A stretch of DNA of 64,000 nt from Phytophthora colocasiae (lineage: Eukaryota > Oomycota > Peronosporomycetes > Peronosporales > Peronosporaceae), in NCBI GenBank assembly GCA_018806915.1, contig JAGKQI010000033.1:248001-312000 (forward strand), read 5' to 3'. Each line of letters begins with the position of its first letter. Within the stretch, counting starts at the first letter, position 1. This document shows positions 1-9,949 of the stretch, piece by piece. A program made the translations under genes and the position numbers. Below the pieces are notes generated by a model, which searched no databases, was not told the DNA's origin, and was given only the letters and a program-made list of their open reading frames with translations.

Positions 1-1168
1 TTCCTTGATGTCCACCTTGGTAGTCTTCATGAGCATAGTGTAACAAGTCTGGATACAAATCTCTGGGAATCACCAGTCTGAGTTCGTCAACATTGTCCCG
101 GGGCCGCTCTCGAGTAGCGCGACTCAGGCGATATAGTACTTCTCTAGAATCCAGAACGAAGTCCTCAACAACTCTGGCAAGCTTCCTGACTCGGGGTCGT
201 GGTAAATCTCCCGCGTCACCTTTCAGAAACTTCATGAGTTCAACCAAGTACGGGTCCTGGCTCTGATGCGCCTTGATTCGTCGCCAGCGTTCTGCCTGGA
301 ACTCCAAAGGTCCCAAAGGTTCTCGTTCGCCATCACCCTCAGGCAGATTAGCGTCAGGCGGAGCTTGGGCACGGGTTACAGCAATCAACACTCTGGCCGA
401 TCGAGGTAGGGGTGCGGATTCCGGATCAAAAACATTCTCAGACTCTGGTGACGCATTACGTTCTTCAGAGTCTGATATTTTTGACTCTTGAGCTTCCATG
501 TCCGGGGCTGAGCGAGGCTTCATCAGTTTCTCATGAACTTTGGATACCAGTTGCAGGTGCATGAGTTCATCCTCGTCTTGCACCTGCCAAGCTTCTCCAA
601 GAGTCAAAGTCTTCGAGGTCAGGTAATCCGCTGCTTGGTTAAACTCGCGCTTCACATGCACCAACATCAGAGTCCGAAACTTGGTTTTCAGAGACTCAAA
701 TTCGGCCAACCTCCGTTGCAAGTTAGGCTGATTGCAGTTGATTAGCCCCTGAGCCTGTTGTATCGCGATGCGCGAATCTCCCACAACCACCAACTCCTGT
801 ATTCCGTGGTCGAGTGCCATCTTCAGACCATAATTTAGGCCACAGTACTCCGAGTCATTCACCGTGACATCCGTCAGGGGAAACCCTCGGGCTTCCAGAA
901 CGCTCCACCCCGGGAGTTCCCAGAGTATACACCCACAGCTTCCCAGACGGGTAGACGTTTTTGCGGCACCATCAAAACTCAGAACATAGCCTTGATAATC
1001 TGCTTCCAGCATTTCCACACTGATAGGAACTGGCGGCTTGACTCGCCCCTTGACTGGGATCAGATTTTCAGAGACTTCGTCCAGATGCTCCCGGGGGGTA
1101 ATGCCTGCGCCAAGTATAGCTGGGAGTCCGTCTTCATCACGCTGAATCCGGCGAATTCCACTGCGACA
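1..1168 (-). CDS. pol 3' part: archaeal-type RNase H, linker, start of integrase (partial)
   Basis: This frame stays open from about 1168 to the left edge and has no start of its own; it is the continuation of the RT frame after a one-base shift near 1160. It contains a second RNase H of the plant/archaeal (RVT_3) type with all four acidic residues visible: FDGAAK near 975, NDSEYCGL near 865, VVGDSRIA near 790 and NQAADYL near 635. A roughly 170-residue linker follows, and then the first zinc-ligand region of an integrase (LLHYAHEDYQGGHQG) at the very edge. In retroelements of this kind RNase H removes the RNA strand of the RNA/DNA hybrid during reverse transcription. The shift relative to the RT frame probably disables the copy unless it is programmed. 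Confidence 0.8.
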
Positions 1169-2747
1169 ACTTCAGACCCCACTTGACGTTTCTGCCGTCG
1201 GTGGAACTCGATGTCAGCAACCATTTCAGGACAGAGTATCTGGTATAAACCACAATCACCGGACTTGACTCCACCAGAGCTCTGAAGTTTTCCAAAACTC
1301 TGAGGATCGCAATCACTTCCTTCTCAGCGATATGATACCTGAGTTCGGCGTCGTTCAGGACACGACCCGTGAACCGGACCGGGTGTATTATTCCCTCATA
1401 TTCTTGTCCCAAGACTGCTGAAGCAGCCCAAGGGCTCGCATGCGGGATGACAACAAACGGTCTGGTTCGGTCTGGATGTCGGAGTAGTGGGGTAGAGACT
1501 ATCTTGCGTTTCAGAATCTCGAACGCCTCTTTTGCACGAGTCAGGTCTCGTCCAGCACGGATCTGCTCGTCCGTCAGCTCATAGAGGGTAGCAGCAATCA
1601 CCGGTAAATCCTCAATAAACTTGTTGTAATAGTTAAGGCTTCCCATGAAACTCTGAACTCCCTTCAACGTGGACGGAAATGGCAGTTCTTCAACTCCTTT
1701 GACAATCTTAGGTGTTGCCCTCAGACCCTCGGCACTGATTTCGTGGGATAGGTACGGTATCGACAACTTCCCGAACTCGCTCTTGGGCAAACTCACCGAA
1801 ATGTTCCAATAGCGAAGCCTGAAAAGCAGGGCATTCAAATCGTCACATAATTGGTCCCAAGTCGGTGCTCCATGTGCGATGTCGTCGATGTATGAACTCC
1901 TCCCCAGGACTGGGCCCATGCATGTGGGGACGGGAATATTCCTCTGAAAGACGGTCATCTGACTTGTGAGTGTTGGCATCTCTGAAATCGGAGTATGGTT
2001 CTCAGAGTCTGAAAGATGCTTTTTAGAGTCCTGAGGCTGGAGTTGCAGAAATTTCAGAACCTCCGCATCAACTTCAGCTTCTTCTTCTTCTGGTGACAGT
2101 CTCACGAATCCCCACAGGCAATTGTCTAACATAGCCTGATACACAAGAGGGGCGTTCTTCAGACCAAACGGCATCCTTACCCACTGAAAATGTCCAAACG
2201 GGCAAATGAAAGCTGATATCAGTCGTGCGCGCTCCGTCATCCTGATCGCCCAGAAACCACTAGCCATATCCAGGCTCATGAACCACATGGCAGCCTCAAA
2301 ACCAATTAAGAGATCGTCAATAAGAGGTAGAGGGTAACGTGACAGTTGAATGAAGCCATTCACGATGCGATAGTCGATGCACATTCGTATGTCAACACCA
2401 TTCTTCTTGAGAACGATCACAATAGGAGATGCCCACGGGGAGTTGGAGTACTCGATCAAACCAGTTTCCAGGAGTTTCTTTAGAAGTTCATATACCTTCA
2501 GCATGAGATGAGGAGCGACGGATCTCGGACGTTGAGCTACCGGTTTGGCATCTCCCACATCCAGATCACAGACCACGCCCCTTGCCGGTGCGGGTGCTGC
2601 ATTACCATCTCCCAGGAATATCTTCCTGTGGTACCTCAGAATATCACGCAGTTTCTTCTCCATTTCTGGGGTCGTCTTTCCTGGTTCTCCAACATCAGCG
2701 CTGTCGATATCACACTCTGGTGTCAATTCTTCCAGCTCAGGCAACAT
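1137..2747 (-). CDS. pol: reverse transcriptase and degenerate Gypsy RNase H
   Basis: The 536-residue frame starts at an ATG that overlaps the protease stop. It carries the RT landmarks in order: SPWASPIVIV, MCIDYRIVN, LDMASGFWAI, RMPFGLKNAP and the catalytic SYIDDIAHG, followed by the connection region (MGSLNYYNKFI). Between the MPFG motif and YIDD lies an acidic, low-complexity insertion of about 70 residues that Gypsy RTs normally lack. The RNase H that follows has lost acidic residues: the position normally DAS reads HAS, and the usual TDH reads TRY, although the glutamate helix (AEKEVIAI) remains. It is therefore probably structural only, with activity supplied by the downstream second RNase H. 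The stop at 1137 comes from a frameshift in the tether. Confidence 0.88.
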   Translation of the reverse strand: MLPELEELTPECDIDSADVGEPGKTTPEMEKKLRDILRYHRKIFLGDGNAAPAPARGVVCDLDVGDAKPVAQRPRSVAPHLMLKVYELLKKLLETGLIEYSNSPWASPIVIVLKKNGVDIRMCIDYRIVNGFIQLSRYPLPLIDDLLIGFEAAMWFMSLDMASGFWAIRMTERARLISAFICPFGHFQWVRMPFGLKNAPLVYQAMLDNCLWGFVRLSPEEEEAEVDAEVLKFLQLQPQDSKKHLSDSENHTPISEMPTLTSQMTVFQRNIPVPTCMGPVLGRSSYIDDIAHGAPTWDQLCDDLNALLFRLRYWNISVSLPKSEFGKLSIPYLSHEISAEGLRATPKIVKGVEELPFPSTLKGVQSFMGSLNYYNKFIEDLPVIAATLYELTDEQIRAGRDLTRAKEAFEILKRKIVSTPLLRHPDRTRPFVVIPHASPWAASAVLGQEYEGIIHPVRFTGRVLNDAELRYHIAEKEVIAILRVLENFRALVESSPVIVVYTRYSVLKWLLTSSSTDGRNVKWGLKLSQWNSPDSA

Positions 2748-4296
2748 GACCAGTTGGTCGCGTTATTGAGCGAGGAGTTCCGTGCCTTCTGCCTTCTTCC
2801 ATATATACACCCGGCTCCAAGTCCAATTCTTCATTCGAAACCTTCATGCACTGCTCGTATTCCACTCGTAATTTTTCCACAGGCGTTCCAGGCATCCCCT
2901 GAATGGGAATATCCCAGGATTCATCCATCAGGTCGAAATCGTCCGCGGGTAGCTCAGGGGTCTGAGAGTCACCTAATAGACACTCAGGCTTTGAGTCAAG
3001 GACGTCTCCGGCAATAACAACGGACGAGTCACCAGGGTCTGTATGTGGAGTACTTTCAGAGGATGTTTCCAAATCCCTGGTATCTGTACTGATGTCCGCA
3101 CTTCCCGTTGACTCACCGGAGCAACCATCCTCCGTCTGGGTGAATGCATCCAGGGCGAAGCGTACTCGTTTCACGGTCGGTGGTGACTCTGGTTTCACGA
3201 ACTGCACTCGAGCGTTGTCAAACCTTGGACGTTGCAGTATTTCAGTCGGCCATGGGTAGTCCGGGCGATCTACACACGGGGGCTGCGGCATCAAAGCCTC
3301 CAACTCCGCCTCTCTCTTCATACGTTTCTTAGTCTCTGGTGACGAGGTGCTTTCCAGAATCAGAACCTCCCAATCACGATAGGCAGCGGAACCTGGACGC
3401 ACGAAACGTCCATGCCTTGGGAAGAAACCATATTCCACGATCCTCGCGACATCAGAAAGTTCATTGACCCACGTGTTTTTATCAGAGATGTTTACCACGC
3501 GAACGGCCACGGGCCAAGATCGGGCCGCATAGATCAGCTGGGTAACCCAGCGGTCACCGCGTCCGGCCCACACGACTTCCCTCTGGGGGTTCGTTGGGCC
3601 ATAGTCAATTCGGACAATAAACTCCTCACCCGGACTCAGAAGGACAGCCTCGCTGGGTCTAACCGACCTGTTACAACCAATGTGATCACCAGGTTCCCAA
3701 TTACACATCATCACCACTACCTCGTCTGGTAACGACACCAGACCTTCACGAGCACTAATTCTCACTCCAGCAGCAAACATAAAACCCATTCCCAGAAGCA
3801 CGTCAATTCCTTCACCGATATTCGCGACCCAAACATCCACAATATATACCACTCTTGGCCCAAGCGTCAATTTGATCTCAGCGCTGGCACCAATATATGT
3901 TGGGACACCACCCATTCCTGACACCTTGGTCTGCTTGTGCGACTTAAGTCTGAGTCCGAGCTTACGCGCAAAGTCGTAACTCAGAATATTTATGGTCGCA
4001 CCAGTATCCAAGAGAATCTTGGTCCGATGGTCATTCACAGCACCATACACCATCACCACATCCCTCTTTGACCGATCAGGGTAGTTATCTTCCCACCAAC
4101 CATAACACTCGCCATCCTTCAACCTGAACGACACTGAGTCGTCTGGTGTCGGGTCGGCGTCGTCGGCGATCTCAGGTAGCTTGTTCCCTGAGTTTCCAGA
4201 AGGTATGGTCGATTCTTGGGCAAAAGTAGTCATGCATTGTTGGGTGTTATCGTGAATCTTTCTCAGCTCTGGCCCTACACACACTAGAACACACAA
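2737..4296 (-). CDS. Retroviral-type aspartic protease region
   Basis: This frame of about 519 codons contains a retropepsin core with the active-site motif ILLDTGATINIL (about residue 95) and the C-terminal LLGMGFMF strand. It cleaves Gag and Gag-Pol in elements of this type. The N-terminal residues before the core are low complexity. The C-terminal 200 residues are rich in Ser, Thr, Asp and Glu and have no recognisable domain. The first codon of the open stretch is TTG, so the protein is probably made by a frameshift from gag rather than from its own start; the gag stop is only about 50 nt upstream. The end overlaps the ATG of the RT frame by 11 nt in a different frame. Confidence 0.82.
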   Translation of the reverse strand: MCVLVCVGPELRKIHDNTQQCMTTFAQESTIPSGNSGNKLPEIADDADPTPDDSVSFRLKDGECYGWWEDNYPDRSKRDVVMVYGAVNDHRTKILLDTGATINILSYDFARKLGLRLKSHKQTKVSGMGGVPTYIGASAEIKLTLGPRVVYIVDVWVANIGEGIDVLLGMGFMFAAGVRISAREGLVSLPDEVVVMMCNWEPGDHIGCNRSVRPSEAVLLSPGEEFIVRIDYGPTNPQREVVWAGRGDRWVTQLIYAARSWPVAVRVVNISDKNTWVNELSDVARIVEYGFFPRHGRFVRPGSAAYRDWEVLILESTSSPETKKRMKREAELEALMPQPPCVDRPDYPWPTEILQRPRFDNARVQFVKPESPPTVKRVRFALDAFTQTEDGCSGESTGSADISTDTRDLETSSESTPHTDPGDSSVVIAGDVLDSKPECLLGDSQTPELPADDFDLMDESWDIPIQGMPGTPVEKLRVEYEQCMKVSNEELDLEPGVYMEEGRRHGTPRSITRPTGHVA

Positions 4297-4349
4297 CTCT
4301 GGGGTAACGCCATGCCCGGCGCGTTTCGGATCCCCATCCGACGGGCATA

Positions 4350-6380
4350 TTAGTTTAACGGCTTCCCAGAGTCTGCCTCATCACTCAGGAGTTTCTCCCG
4401 TAGGTGGTTCGGCATGTCCTTGAGTGCACCTTGTCGAGCGAGTTGCTTGAGTGCTTCCAGAGTTTTCAGATCTTCACAGGGTTTTCCAGGGTGTACTCTT
4501 CCACATACTTCACAGGGTGGCATCCGACACATTCGACTCGGGTGTCCCTTTTCCTGACGTCGGTCACACGTGACGTCTCTCCAGCAATCTTCTTCTGAGT
4601 GTCCTGAGCGTTGACACTTTTCACAGAACTTGTTCCAGTAGCCACTATTTTCATGACGCCTCTGGTGGAATCCTTGACCTGACGATCCAGACGGGGACTG
4701 GGGCGGCGGACGCCATCTCATGTTATCCATCACTCGATATACCTCATTCGTCAGAGTCTGCGTCCAATCTGCACTTGGTGGAGCCTTCGAATTGTTCGAA
4801 GATGCCTGCGCAGTACTTTCATCGCGGGTAGACTCTGAAGTCGCACTTGGAGTTCTGGAATCACCTGTCTGATCTCTGGTATCCTGATTGGATTTCAGAG
4901 ATTCCTTATGATTTTCAGAGTTGTCAGAGTCATAGTCTTCAGAATCCATATCTCTTGCGACATAAGTCCGATGCACACGCTTGGGCTTGAACTGTCCTCG
5001 CGGAATATTGTCAGCCCGAAAGTCTCGAGGCTTGGCAGGGGTCATTTCTTGGTCACCAGTTCGCCACACATCTTCATCTTGCTGCAACGCATATTCCAAG
5101 TCTGAAATTCGTCGAAATCTCTGACCTTGCAGCGACGTTTTCAGGCGTGCATCCTTAAGCTTCGTGATGAATCGCAGTACATGCTTCTCAAGACGCTTGG
5201 ACGACTTCCGGAAATCGATGTCAGCTTTTCCAGCGGCAGAATTAAGTCGGTAGAAAAATTCAAGCGGAGTCTCAGAGTCTTTCATAGCCATAGTGAAGTA
5301 TCTCTCAGAATACGATGACCGAGCTTTGCAATAACGTTTCTTGAACTCTGAAGACAGCTCTTTCCAGTCACGGGACACACTTTTGGGTAGCTGGTTAAAC
5401 CAGTCTCGCGCAGACACAGGGAGCTTCAACTTAAGTTCCTGGATGCGCGTCTTAGTCGACCAACCTCCTTGAGAAGCCATATTCGTAAATCGCTCCCACC
5501 AGTGGACACGTTCCCTGAGAGTATCTCTGGGGTCGAATTTCCCAAGGTTGTTCGAGTTCATGAACGGCCTTAGCGTCAGAAGTGTGGTTCCGGCTTGTGC
5601 TTGAGTTGCTGCCGTCAGATTCACCACTTCACCTGGCTCTGAGTCCTCCGATGACGAGCTCGCAGAGTCTGAGCTTGAATTGTCAGAGTCTCCACCAGAG
5701 TCTGGTGCTCTATCATGACGCTTCGCTCTGCGAGACGCTCTTCGATCTCCATTAGGCCGTCTAGCTTCAGTTTTCTGCGGCGGATATCGTCTCGGAGTAG
5801 GCGCACGTCTGGTATCACCCTTGGTCTCTGTCACCGAGGTCGCTTGAATCACGTGGGTGGCCGTAGCAGCAGTAGCGCCGCCATTCTTCTCAGGCTTCAC
5901 TCGCTTCGTCCCCGTGCTTCGTGCAGGGGTGCCTTGCTGGAAGGTTGCAACCTCTCGAGATTCCGTCTTGAGAGCCGGTGAATGTGACATGGGTTCAACC
6001 CCAACCCTTCTTGCGTCACTTCTGATTTCTGACCCGGATACTGGATACATAGTTGCAACTTCAGGGTTGCCGGTATGTAACACTTGGTTCGAAGTTGCCG
6101 AATCAGGGTGACCGACCCTTCGCGCCTCTTGAACTTGGGATAATGTCGCTCGAAGGTTTCTCAACTGACCGGCTTGGAACCGTTGCATGTTCTGAGAACT
6201 TTCTTTCTCCCTGTCGCGTTCAGCTTCCATGACTTTCATTCGCTGTTGTAAGGCTTCCATTTGAGAAATCCAGTCCCGTTTCATCTCGTCAGTCGCATGC
6301 GCACGTTCGGCTTCAGTCTCAGCCTCTCTCTGTCGCCAGCGTTCAGCAAACACTGATTCCAGACGTTGGTTTTCATTTCT
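4350..6380 (-). CDS. gag C-terminal part: capsid and nucleocapsid with zinc knuckles
   Basis: About 670 residues. It opens with a charged coiled coil, then a Ser/Asp/Glu-rich linker, then a retrotransposon gag (capsid-like) domain around residues 260-410 (signature VHWWERF, RDWFNQLP, SYSERYF, PLEFFYRLN). The C-terminus is a Cys/His cluster with three metal-binding units (CEKCQRSGHSEEDC, then C..R..KGHPSRMC, then CEVCGRVHPGKPC) that should bind element RNA. The first ATG is internal, and the coiled coil continues directly from the preceding frame, so the start is most likely a frameshift junction near 6375. The stop lies just upstream of the protease frame. Confidence 0.82.
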   Translation of the reverse strand, partial: RNENQRLESVFAERWRQREAETEAERAHATDEMKRDWISQMEALQQRMKVMEAERDREKESSQNMQRFQAGQLRNLRATLSQVQEARRVGHPDSATSNQVLHTGNPEVATMYPVSGSEIRSDARRVGVEPMSHSPALKTESREVATFQQGTPARSTGTKRVKPEKNGGATAATATHVIQATSVTETKGDTRRAPTPRRYPPQKTEARRPNGDRRASRRAKRHDRAPDSGGDSDNSSSDSASSSSEDSEPGEVVNLTAATQAQAGTTLLTLRPFMNSNNLGKFDPRDTLRERVHWWERFTNMASQGGWSTKTRIQELKLKLPVSARDWFNQLPKSVSRDWKELSSEFKKRYCKARSSYSERYFTMAMKDSETPLEFFYRLNSAAGKADIDFRKSSKRLEKHVLRFITKLKDARLKTSLQGQRFRRISDLEYALQQDEDVWRTGDQEMTPAKPRDFRADNIPRGQFKPKRVHRTYVARDMDSEDYDSDNSENHKESLKSNQDTRDQTGDSRTPSATSESTRDESTAQASSNNSKAPPSADWTQTLTNEVYRVMDNMRWRPPPQSPSGSSGQGFHQRRHENSGYWNKFCEKCQRSGHSEEDCWRDVTCDRRQEKGHPSRMCRMPPCEVCGRVHPGKPCEDLKTLEALKQLARQGALKDMPNHLREKLLSDEADSGKPLN

Positions 6381-8595
6381 GGAGCTCCGTTTTCAGAGTT
6401 TCCAACTCTGCCGCGCTGCGATTCCTGAGCTTGCTTTCAGATACCAGACTTCTGCGTTCTTCAGCATCGTCGGCGCGTCTCTCAGCCTCCAGCCTCGCGT
6501 TTTCTGACTTCAACAAGCGCTCGGTGAGCGTCTGAATTTCGCGTCTTGCCTCCAAGTCACGTTGCTCTCGACGACGATCGCGTTCCATGGTCTCCAAGCG
6601 TTCTCGGGCCAAAAACTCCATCTGCGCTTGCTCCATCCGGCTTTGCCACTCCTGCTGTTGCCTCATGATGTTCAACTCGATCTGGGCAGGCCCTGATCTC
6701 TGAGAGCTTCGAGCTTCAGACTTCGTACGACTCGACGCGATGGAACTCAAACGTCGGGACGGTGGTCTCGGAAGGTCTTCACTCTTCACACTTTGGCGGT
6801 GGCTCTGGTGACTTTCGCTTTGGGTGGAGGCAGATACAGGCAGAATCTCCGGAGACAATTGTTTGAAATCCCGTGAAGAGCTTCCAACAGACACCTGGTT
6901 TCCAGACCCCGCACCCGGCACCTCTGGTCTCTCTTCCAGCATGTCGACATCCTCGGACTCTGGTTTCACTGGTAACAGCGTTCGCGTCACTTGGATCCCC
7001 ATGCCTTCAGAGACTGTTCCTCCTACATCAGCGCCCTGAGCGATTAATGCCAGACTTCCTGTGGGCGGCGGCATATGTGATGCCGCCCCTCGACTCATGG
7101 ACATCAAGGACGAGTCCGTAGAGCTTCCTCGTGAAGTCTGGAAACCCGACGACTGGTCGTCTGAGGTCCCAATGACACTGGGAATTGGCACGTCCGACAT
7201 CTGAGTCTGAGAGATGCTGTGATCTTCGGACATTGGATTTTCAGACTCTGGTCGCGTGTTATCAGAGCGACTCTCGTACTGCGGCAGTGAAGATAGCGAT
7301 GGCGTCGATAAAGCTGACGGTGTCGACGGGATTTGTGGGCGCGGCGGTCTCTGCTGTAAGCGCTTGGACTGCGGCGGCTCGTCACTGCTGGAACCATCAG
7401 AGCTGTGCGTCACTCGGAGTCCGGTTACCCGGAGTCGCATGATCAGCCGTTGTCCTTGTAGGTCAGCATTTTCGTCAGGTAATACACTGTTTGCTTCGTT
7501 CTTGCCAGCTGTGTCTTCTTGCTTCATGCTTTCTGGGAGTCGGCAAACTTGTAACCTGGCGGTCACTGTGGCCCACTCAACCAATTCTACTGCGAGTCGA
7601 CTCTGAAGTTCGGACGCCACACTGCGTACTTGAGACCCAACGACGGCTGACGCCTGCGTCTGGGGCCAGGTTGGGAGGAGGTTCTGGAATTCGAATCCTG
7701 CCTCGTACAACATCGTCTGAAGAACAGCCACACACTCCGGTGCTGTCAACGTGCTCATCGGAATCTCAACATAAGATAGGTCTTGGATCCAACCAAAACC
7801 CTGACGCCTCACGTGAAACTCTGAGATCCACATATCCTCAGGGAAGACGGAAGAACATCGCCATTTGATGTAGTCGCCGGTCGCTGCAGCAGCCTTCTGG
7901 AAAGCATCAGCACTAGGCTTCATCGTCGGCCACATATACTCGACGCTTGGCGGGACGACCTTGCTTGTGTCCATATCTCTCCAACGGCGGAACTCACGGC
8001 GCACATACCTCAGAGCTCGTTCCCCGTCAAGCGAATCAGCCCTCCCAGACTCATCAGACGGTGTCTTCAGAGACTCTTCAGACTTGACTGCCATGTCATC
8101 AGACATTGGTGCGTCTTCAGACTTCGGGGACCGTGGAACACGTTCTTCAGAGTGTCCGGGTTCTGTTTTCACTTCGTCCACGGACTGGCCGGAAGTTGCC
8201 GAATCTGAACACAGATCGATCACTTCCGGGGACTCAACCATATCGGCGCCTCCCTCAGACGCCTCATCACCACCCTCGCGGGCAGTGGTCACCTCGTCAC
8301 CGGAAGCTTCGACTTCTGACGGGCCTTCAGAACCTTGTTCACCAGAGACAGCAGGTGTCTCTTGAGCTTCTGGTTCCTCAGCAGGCTGGTCTTCGACCGC
8401 CGGTTCTGGGACGCTCACATTATCAGCTGCCTTCTTCTCTCGCGCAGCTTTCCTCTTCTCGCGGGCCGCCTTCTGGATAGCATCCAAGTCTGGTTGCTCT
8501 TCAGGTGACAAACCTTGTAGACGCTTGGATTGACGTGTCGGAATGCTCCGACCACGACCACGGCGTCCTCCTCTCGTAGATCCTGGCGTAGCCAT
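6373..8595 (-). CDS. gag N-terminal part, long acidic and coiled-coil protein
   Basis: The start is placed at the ATG at 8595 (MATPGSTRGG); the open frame runs slightly further upstream but from a GTG. The protein has a basic N-terminus (RRGRGRS, a possible nuclear or RNA-binding patch), long Asp/Glu/Ser-rich segments, a central part with WPTMKPSADAF and a strongly charged coiled coil over the last 110 residues. That coil continues without a break in heptad character in the next frame (6380-6353), which suggests that both once formed one Gag of about 1400 residues. No enzymatic motif was found. Position directly after LTR and primer site supports Gag rather than a host gene. Confidence 0.7.
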   Translation of the reverse strand: MATPGSTRGGRRGRGRSIPTRQSKRLQGLSPEEQPDLDAIQKAAREKRKAAREKKAADNVSVPEPAVEDQPAEEPEAQETPAVSGEQGSEGPSEVEASGDEVTTAREGGDEASEGGADMVESPEVIDLCSDSATSGQSVDEVKTEPGHSEERVPRSPKSEDAPMSDDMAVKSEESLKTPSDESGRADSLDGERALRYVRREFRRWRDMDTSKVVPPSVEYMWPTMKPSADAFQKAAAATGDYIKWRCSSVFPEDMWISEFHVRRQGFGWIQDLSYVEIPMSTLTAPECVAVLQTMLYEAGFEFQNLLPTWPQTQASAVVGSQVRSVASELQSRLAVELVEWATVTARLQVCRLPESMKQEDTAGKNEANSVLPDENADLQGQRLIMRLRVTGLRVTHSSDGSSSDEPPQSKRLQQRPPRPQIPSTPSALSTPSLSSLPQYESRSDNTRPESENPMSEDHSISQTQMSDVPIPSVIGTSDDQSSGFQTSRGSSTDSSLMSMSRGAASHMPPPTGSLALIAQGADVGGTVSEGMGIQVTRTLLPVKPESEDVDMLEERPEVPGAGSGNQVSVGSSSRDFKQLSPEILPVSASTQSESHQSHRQSVKSEDLPRPPSRRLSSIASSRTKSEARSSQRSGPAQIELNIMRQQQEWQSRMEQAQMEFLARERLETMERDRRREQRDLEARREIQTLTERLLKSENARLEAERRADDAEERRSLVSESKLRNRSAAELETLKTELQK

Positions 8596-8668
8596 CTTGA
8601 ATATAGACGCTTGACAGGAAACTTTCTGTTCTTGTACTCTCAAATCCGGTGATATCACGATTCCAAAG

Positions 8669-8686
8669 ATCCGGGCACGCGCACCA
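8669..8686 (-). other. Primer binding site of the left Gypsy element
   Basis: On the minus strand the 18 bases TGGTGCGCGTGCCCGGAT begin 2 nt after the LTR end. The complement has the form of a tRNA 3' end: AT of the T loop, five T-stem bases, seven acceptor bases, a discriminator A and CCA. The isotype cannot be named from this alone. Confidence 0.82.
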
Positions 8687-8688
8687 GT

Positions 8689-9949
8689 TGTAGCGAAGTC
8701 GGTGAAACTTTGGTCGCGGAGCAGGGGGGCGTATAGTGAACCCTAGTTATATGACTACTGAAAAAGGGCTTTCAGAGCCGTACAACGGTAGGTTGGCGTG
8801 TGGTACCTTGCGGTATCCTCGTGGGTTCGTTGTCTTCAGAAATATGACCCTCGCCGGAGTCTGAGAATGTGTTGTGAAGAGAAGTTGGGGTTTCCCTTGG
8901 AGTCTGGTGTCGGTATTCAGGAAATCCTTCCAGGAGCGTTCGGGAGTCGGAATCTCTGGGAACCAAGATGGTTTCCAGGAAGTCGGCGGTCGAAAGGGGA
9001 TTAATATACCAGAGAAAGTCTGAAATCGGTGTCTGAATATCACAAATCCAGAACCGAGATACCTGACCCTCAGAGATAAACAACCAATACACAGAGTTCG
9101 AAAATATACAAATATATACAGCCGTTCTTATTCTTTATAGGCCCTTGAACGGTGGGCTAACACTCCAGGTCAACTAGGGACTTACTACCAGACACCTGGT
9201 CTGTCTGATATCCCTTTACGTTCGCGCACCACCCTCTAGTATAGAGGGAAAATATAAACCAATACAATCGGCTATATATAACAGTCTACCTTGCACTCTG
9301 AAAACGACTGTCTAGTTTCCAGAGCCTGTCCAAACGATCAATATGAAATGGGCTACCGCTAGAGACAAAACAAACGACCCAACTAGGATATGGAATAGGC
9401 GGGTCCTTTCAGGTCTCTACGTTACCTGATCTCCACCTAAGGGGATTGAATTTGGTGGAGATCACACGACGTACGTGATGACGTAGTGGCTTGAATACCT
9501 CTCAAGCGGACTTGTGCAGTAGCAAGCAAATTGAACTCTGTTTATCGTTTATCTTCCTCATAACTATCATATATCTCTGGCAACTCTCTCCTTCTTGTCG
9601 TCTTTTGCGTCCTTTATGCAGTCAGTCTTCATATCTCAGGTACTCTTGGTCTTTGTATACATCTGGTACTTTGACTTGGTCTCAGTATGCAGTCTGTGCA
9701 GCCGATCTCGATGGGTTGACAGGTAGAGATGTCATTACGGGGGATGTGCAGGTCAGTAATCACTTGAGTGCGTGACTTGAACTTGGGTTCACTTGGTTTC
9801 AGTATGGTCTTGAATCTTCGGTGGTTTCGGAGTCTGGTATCCTGGTTTTCAGAGTCTGAAGTCACTTGGTTTTCAGAGTCTTAGTCACTCAGAGTTAGAG
9901 ATACCAGAGTCTTGAGTACGAAACCAGAGTACGGAGCACCAATGCTACA
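8689..9949 (-). repeat. 5' LTR of the left Gypsy element (1261 bp)
   Basis: The block starts TGTAGC and ends GCTACA, a perfect 6-bp terminal inverted repeat, and its inner end is 2 nt from the primer binding site. It contains only short spurious reading frames and several copies of the CAGAGTCTG word that is also frequent in the coding part. The 5 bases after it, ACGTA (9950-9954), are the expected target duplication; its partner lies outside the window. Confidence 0.85.

Larger units (their letters stand above)
1..9949 (-). mobile_element. Large Gypsy-type LTR retrotransposon, 5' part (runs off the left edge)
   Basis: The element reads on the minus strand from the 5' LTR (9949-8689) through the primer site, two gag reading frames, protease, reverse transcriptase, RNase H, a second RNase H and the start of the integrase, which is cut by the left edge. 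Successive coding blocks change frame (gag-N, gag-C, protease, RT, second RNase H), so the copy is either frameshifted several times by mutation or partly uses programmed shifts; the protease/RT pair overlaps by 11 nt. Total length cannot be given because the integrase end and 3' LTR lie outside. The domain order with an additional archaeal-type RNase H matches lineages reported from oomycetes (inference from domain order; no phylogeny was run). Confidence 0.9.

Noticed and set aside
2508..3017. Plus-strand open frame of 169 codons
   Set aside because: Antisense to the overlapping protease and RT frames of the left Gypsy; composition has no protein character.
9491..9775. Possible gene in the left LTR
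   Set aside because: Short frames inside a long LTR without family features; no support as a protein gene.
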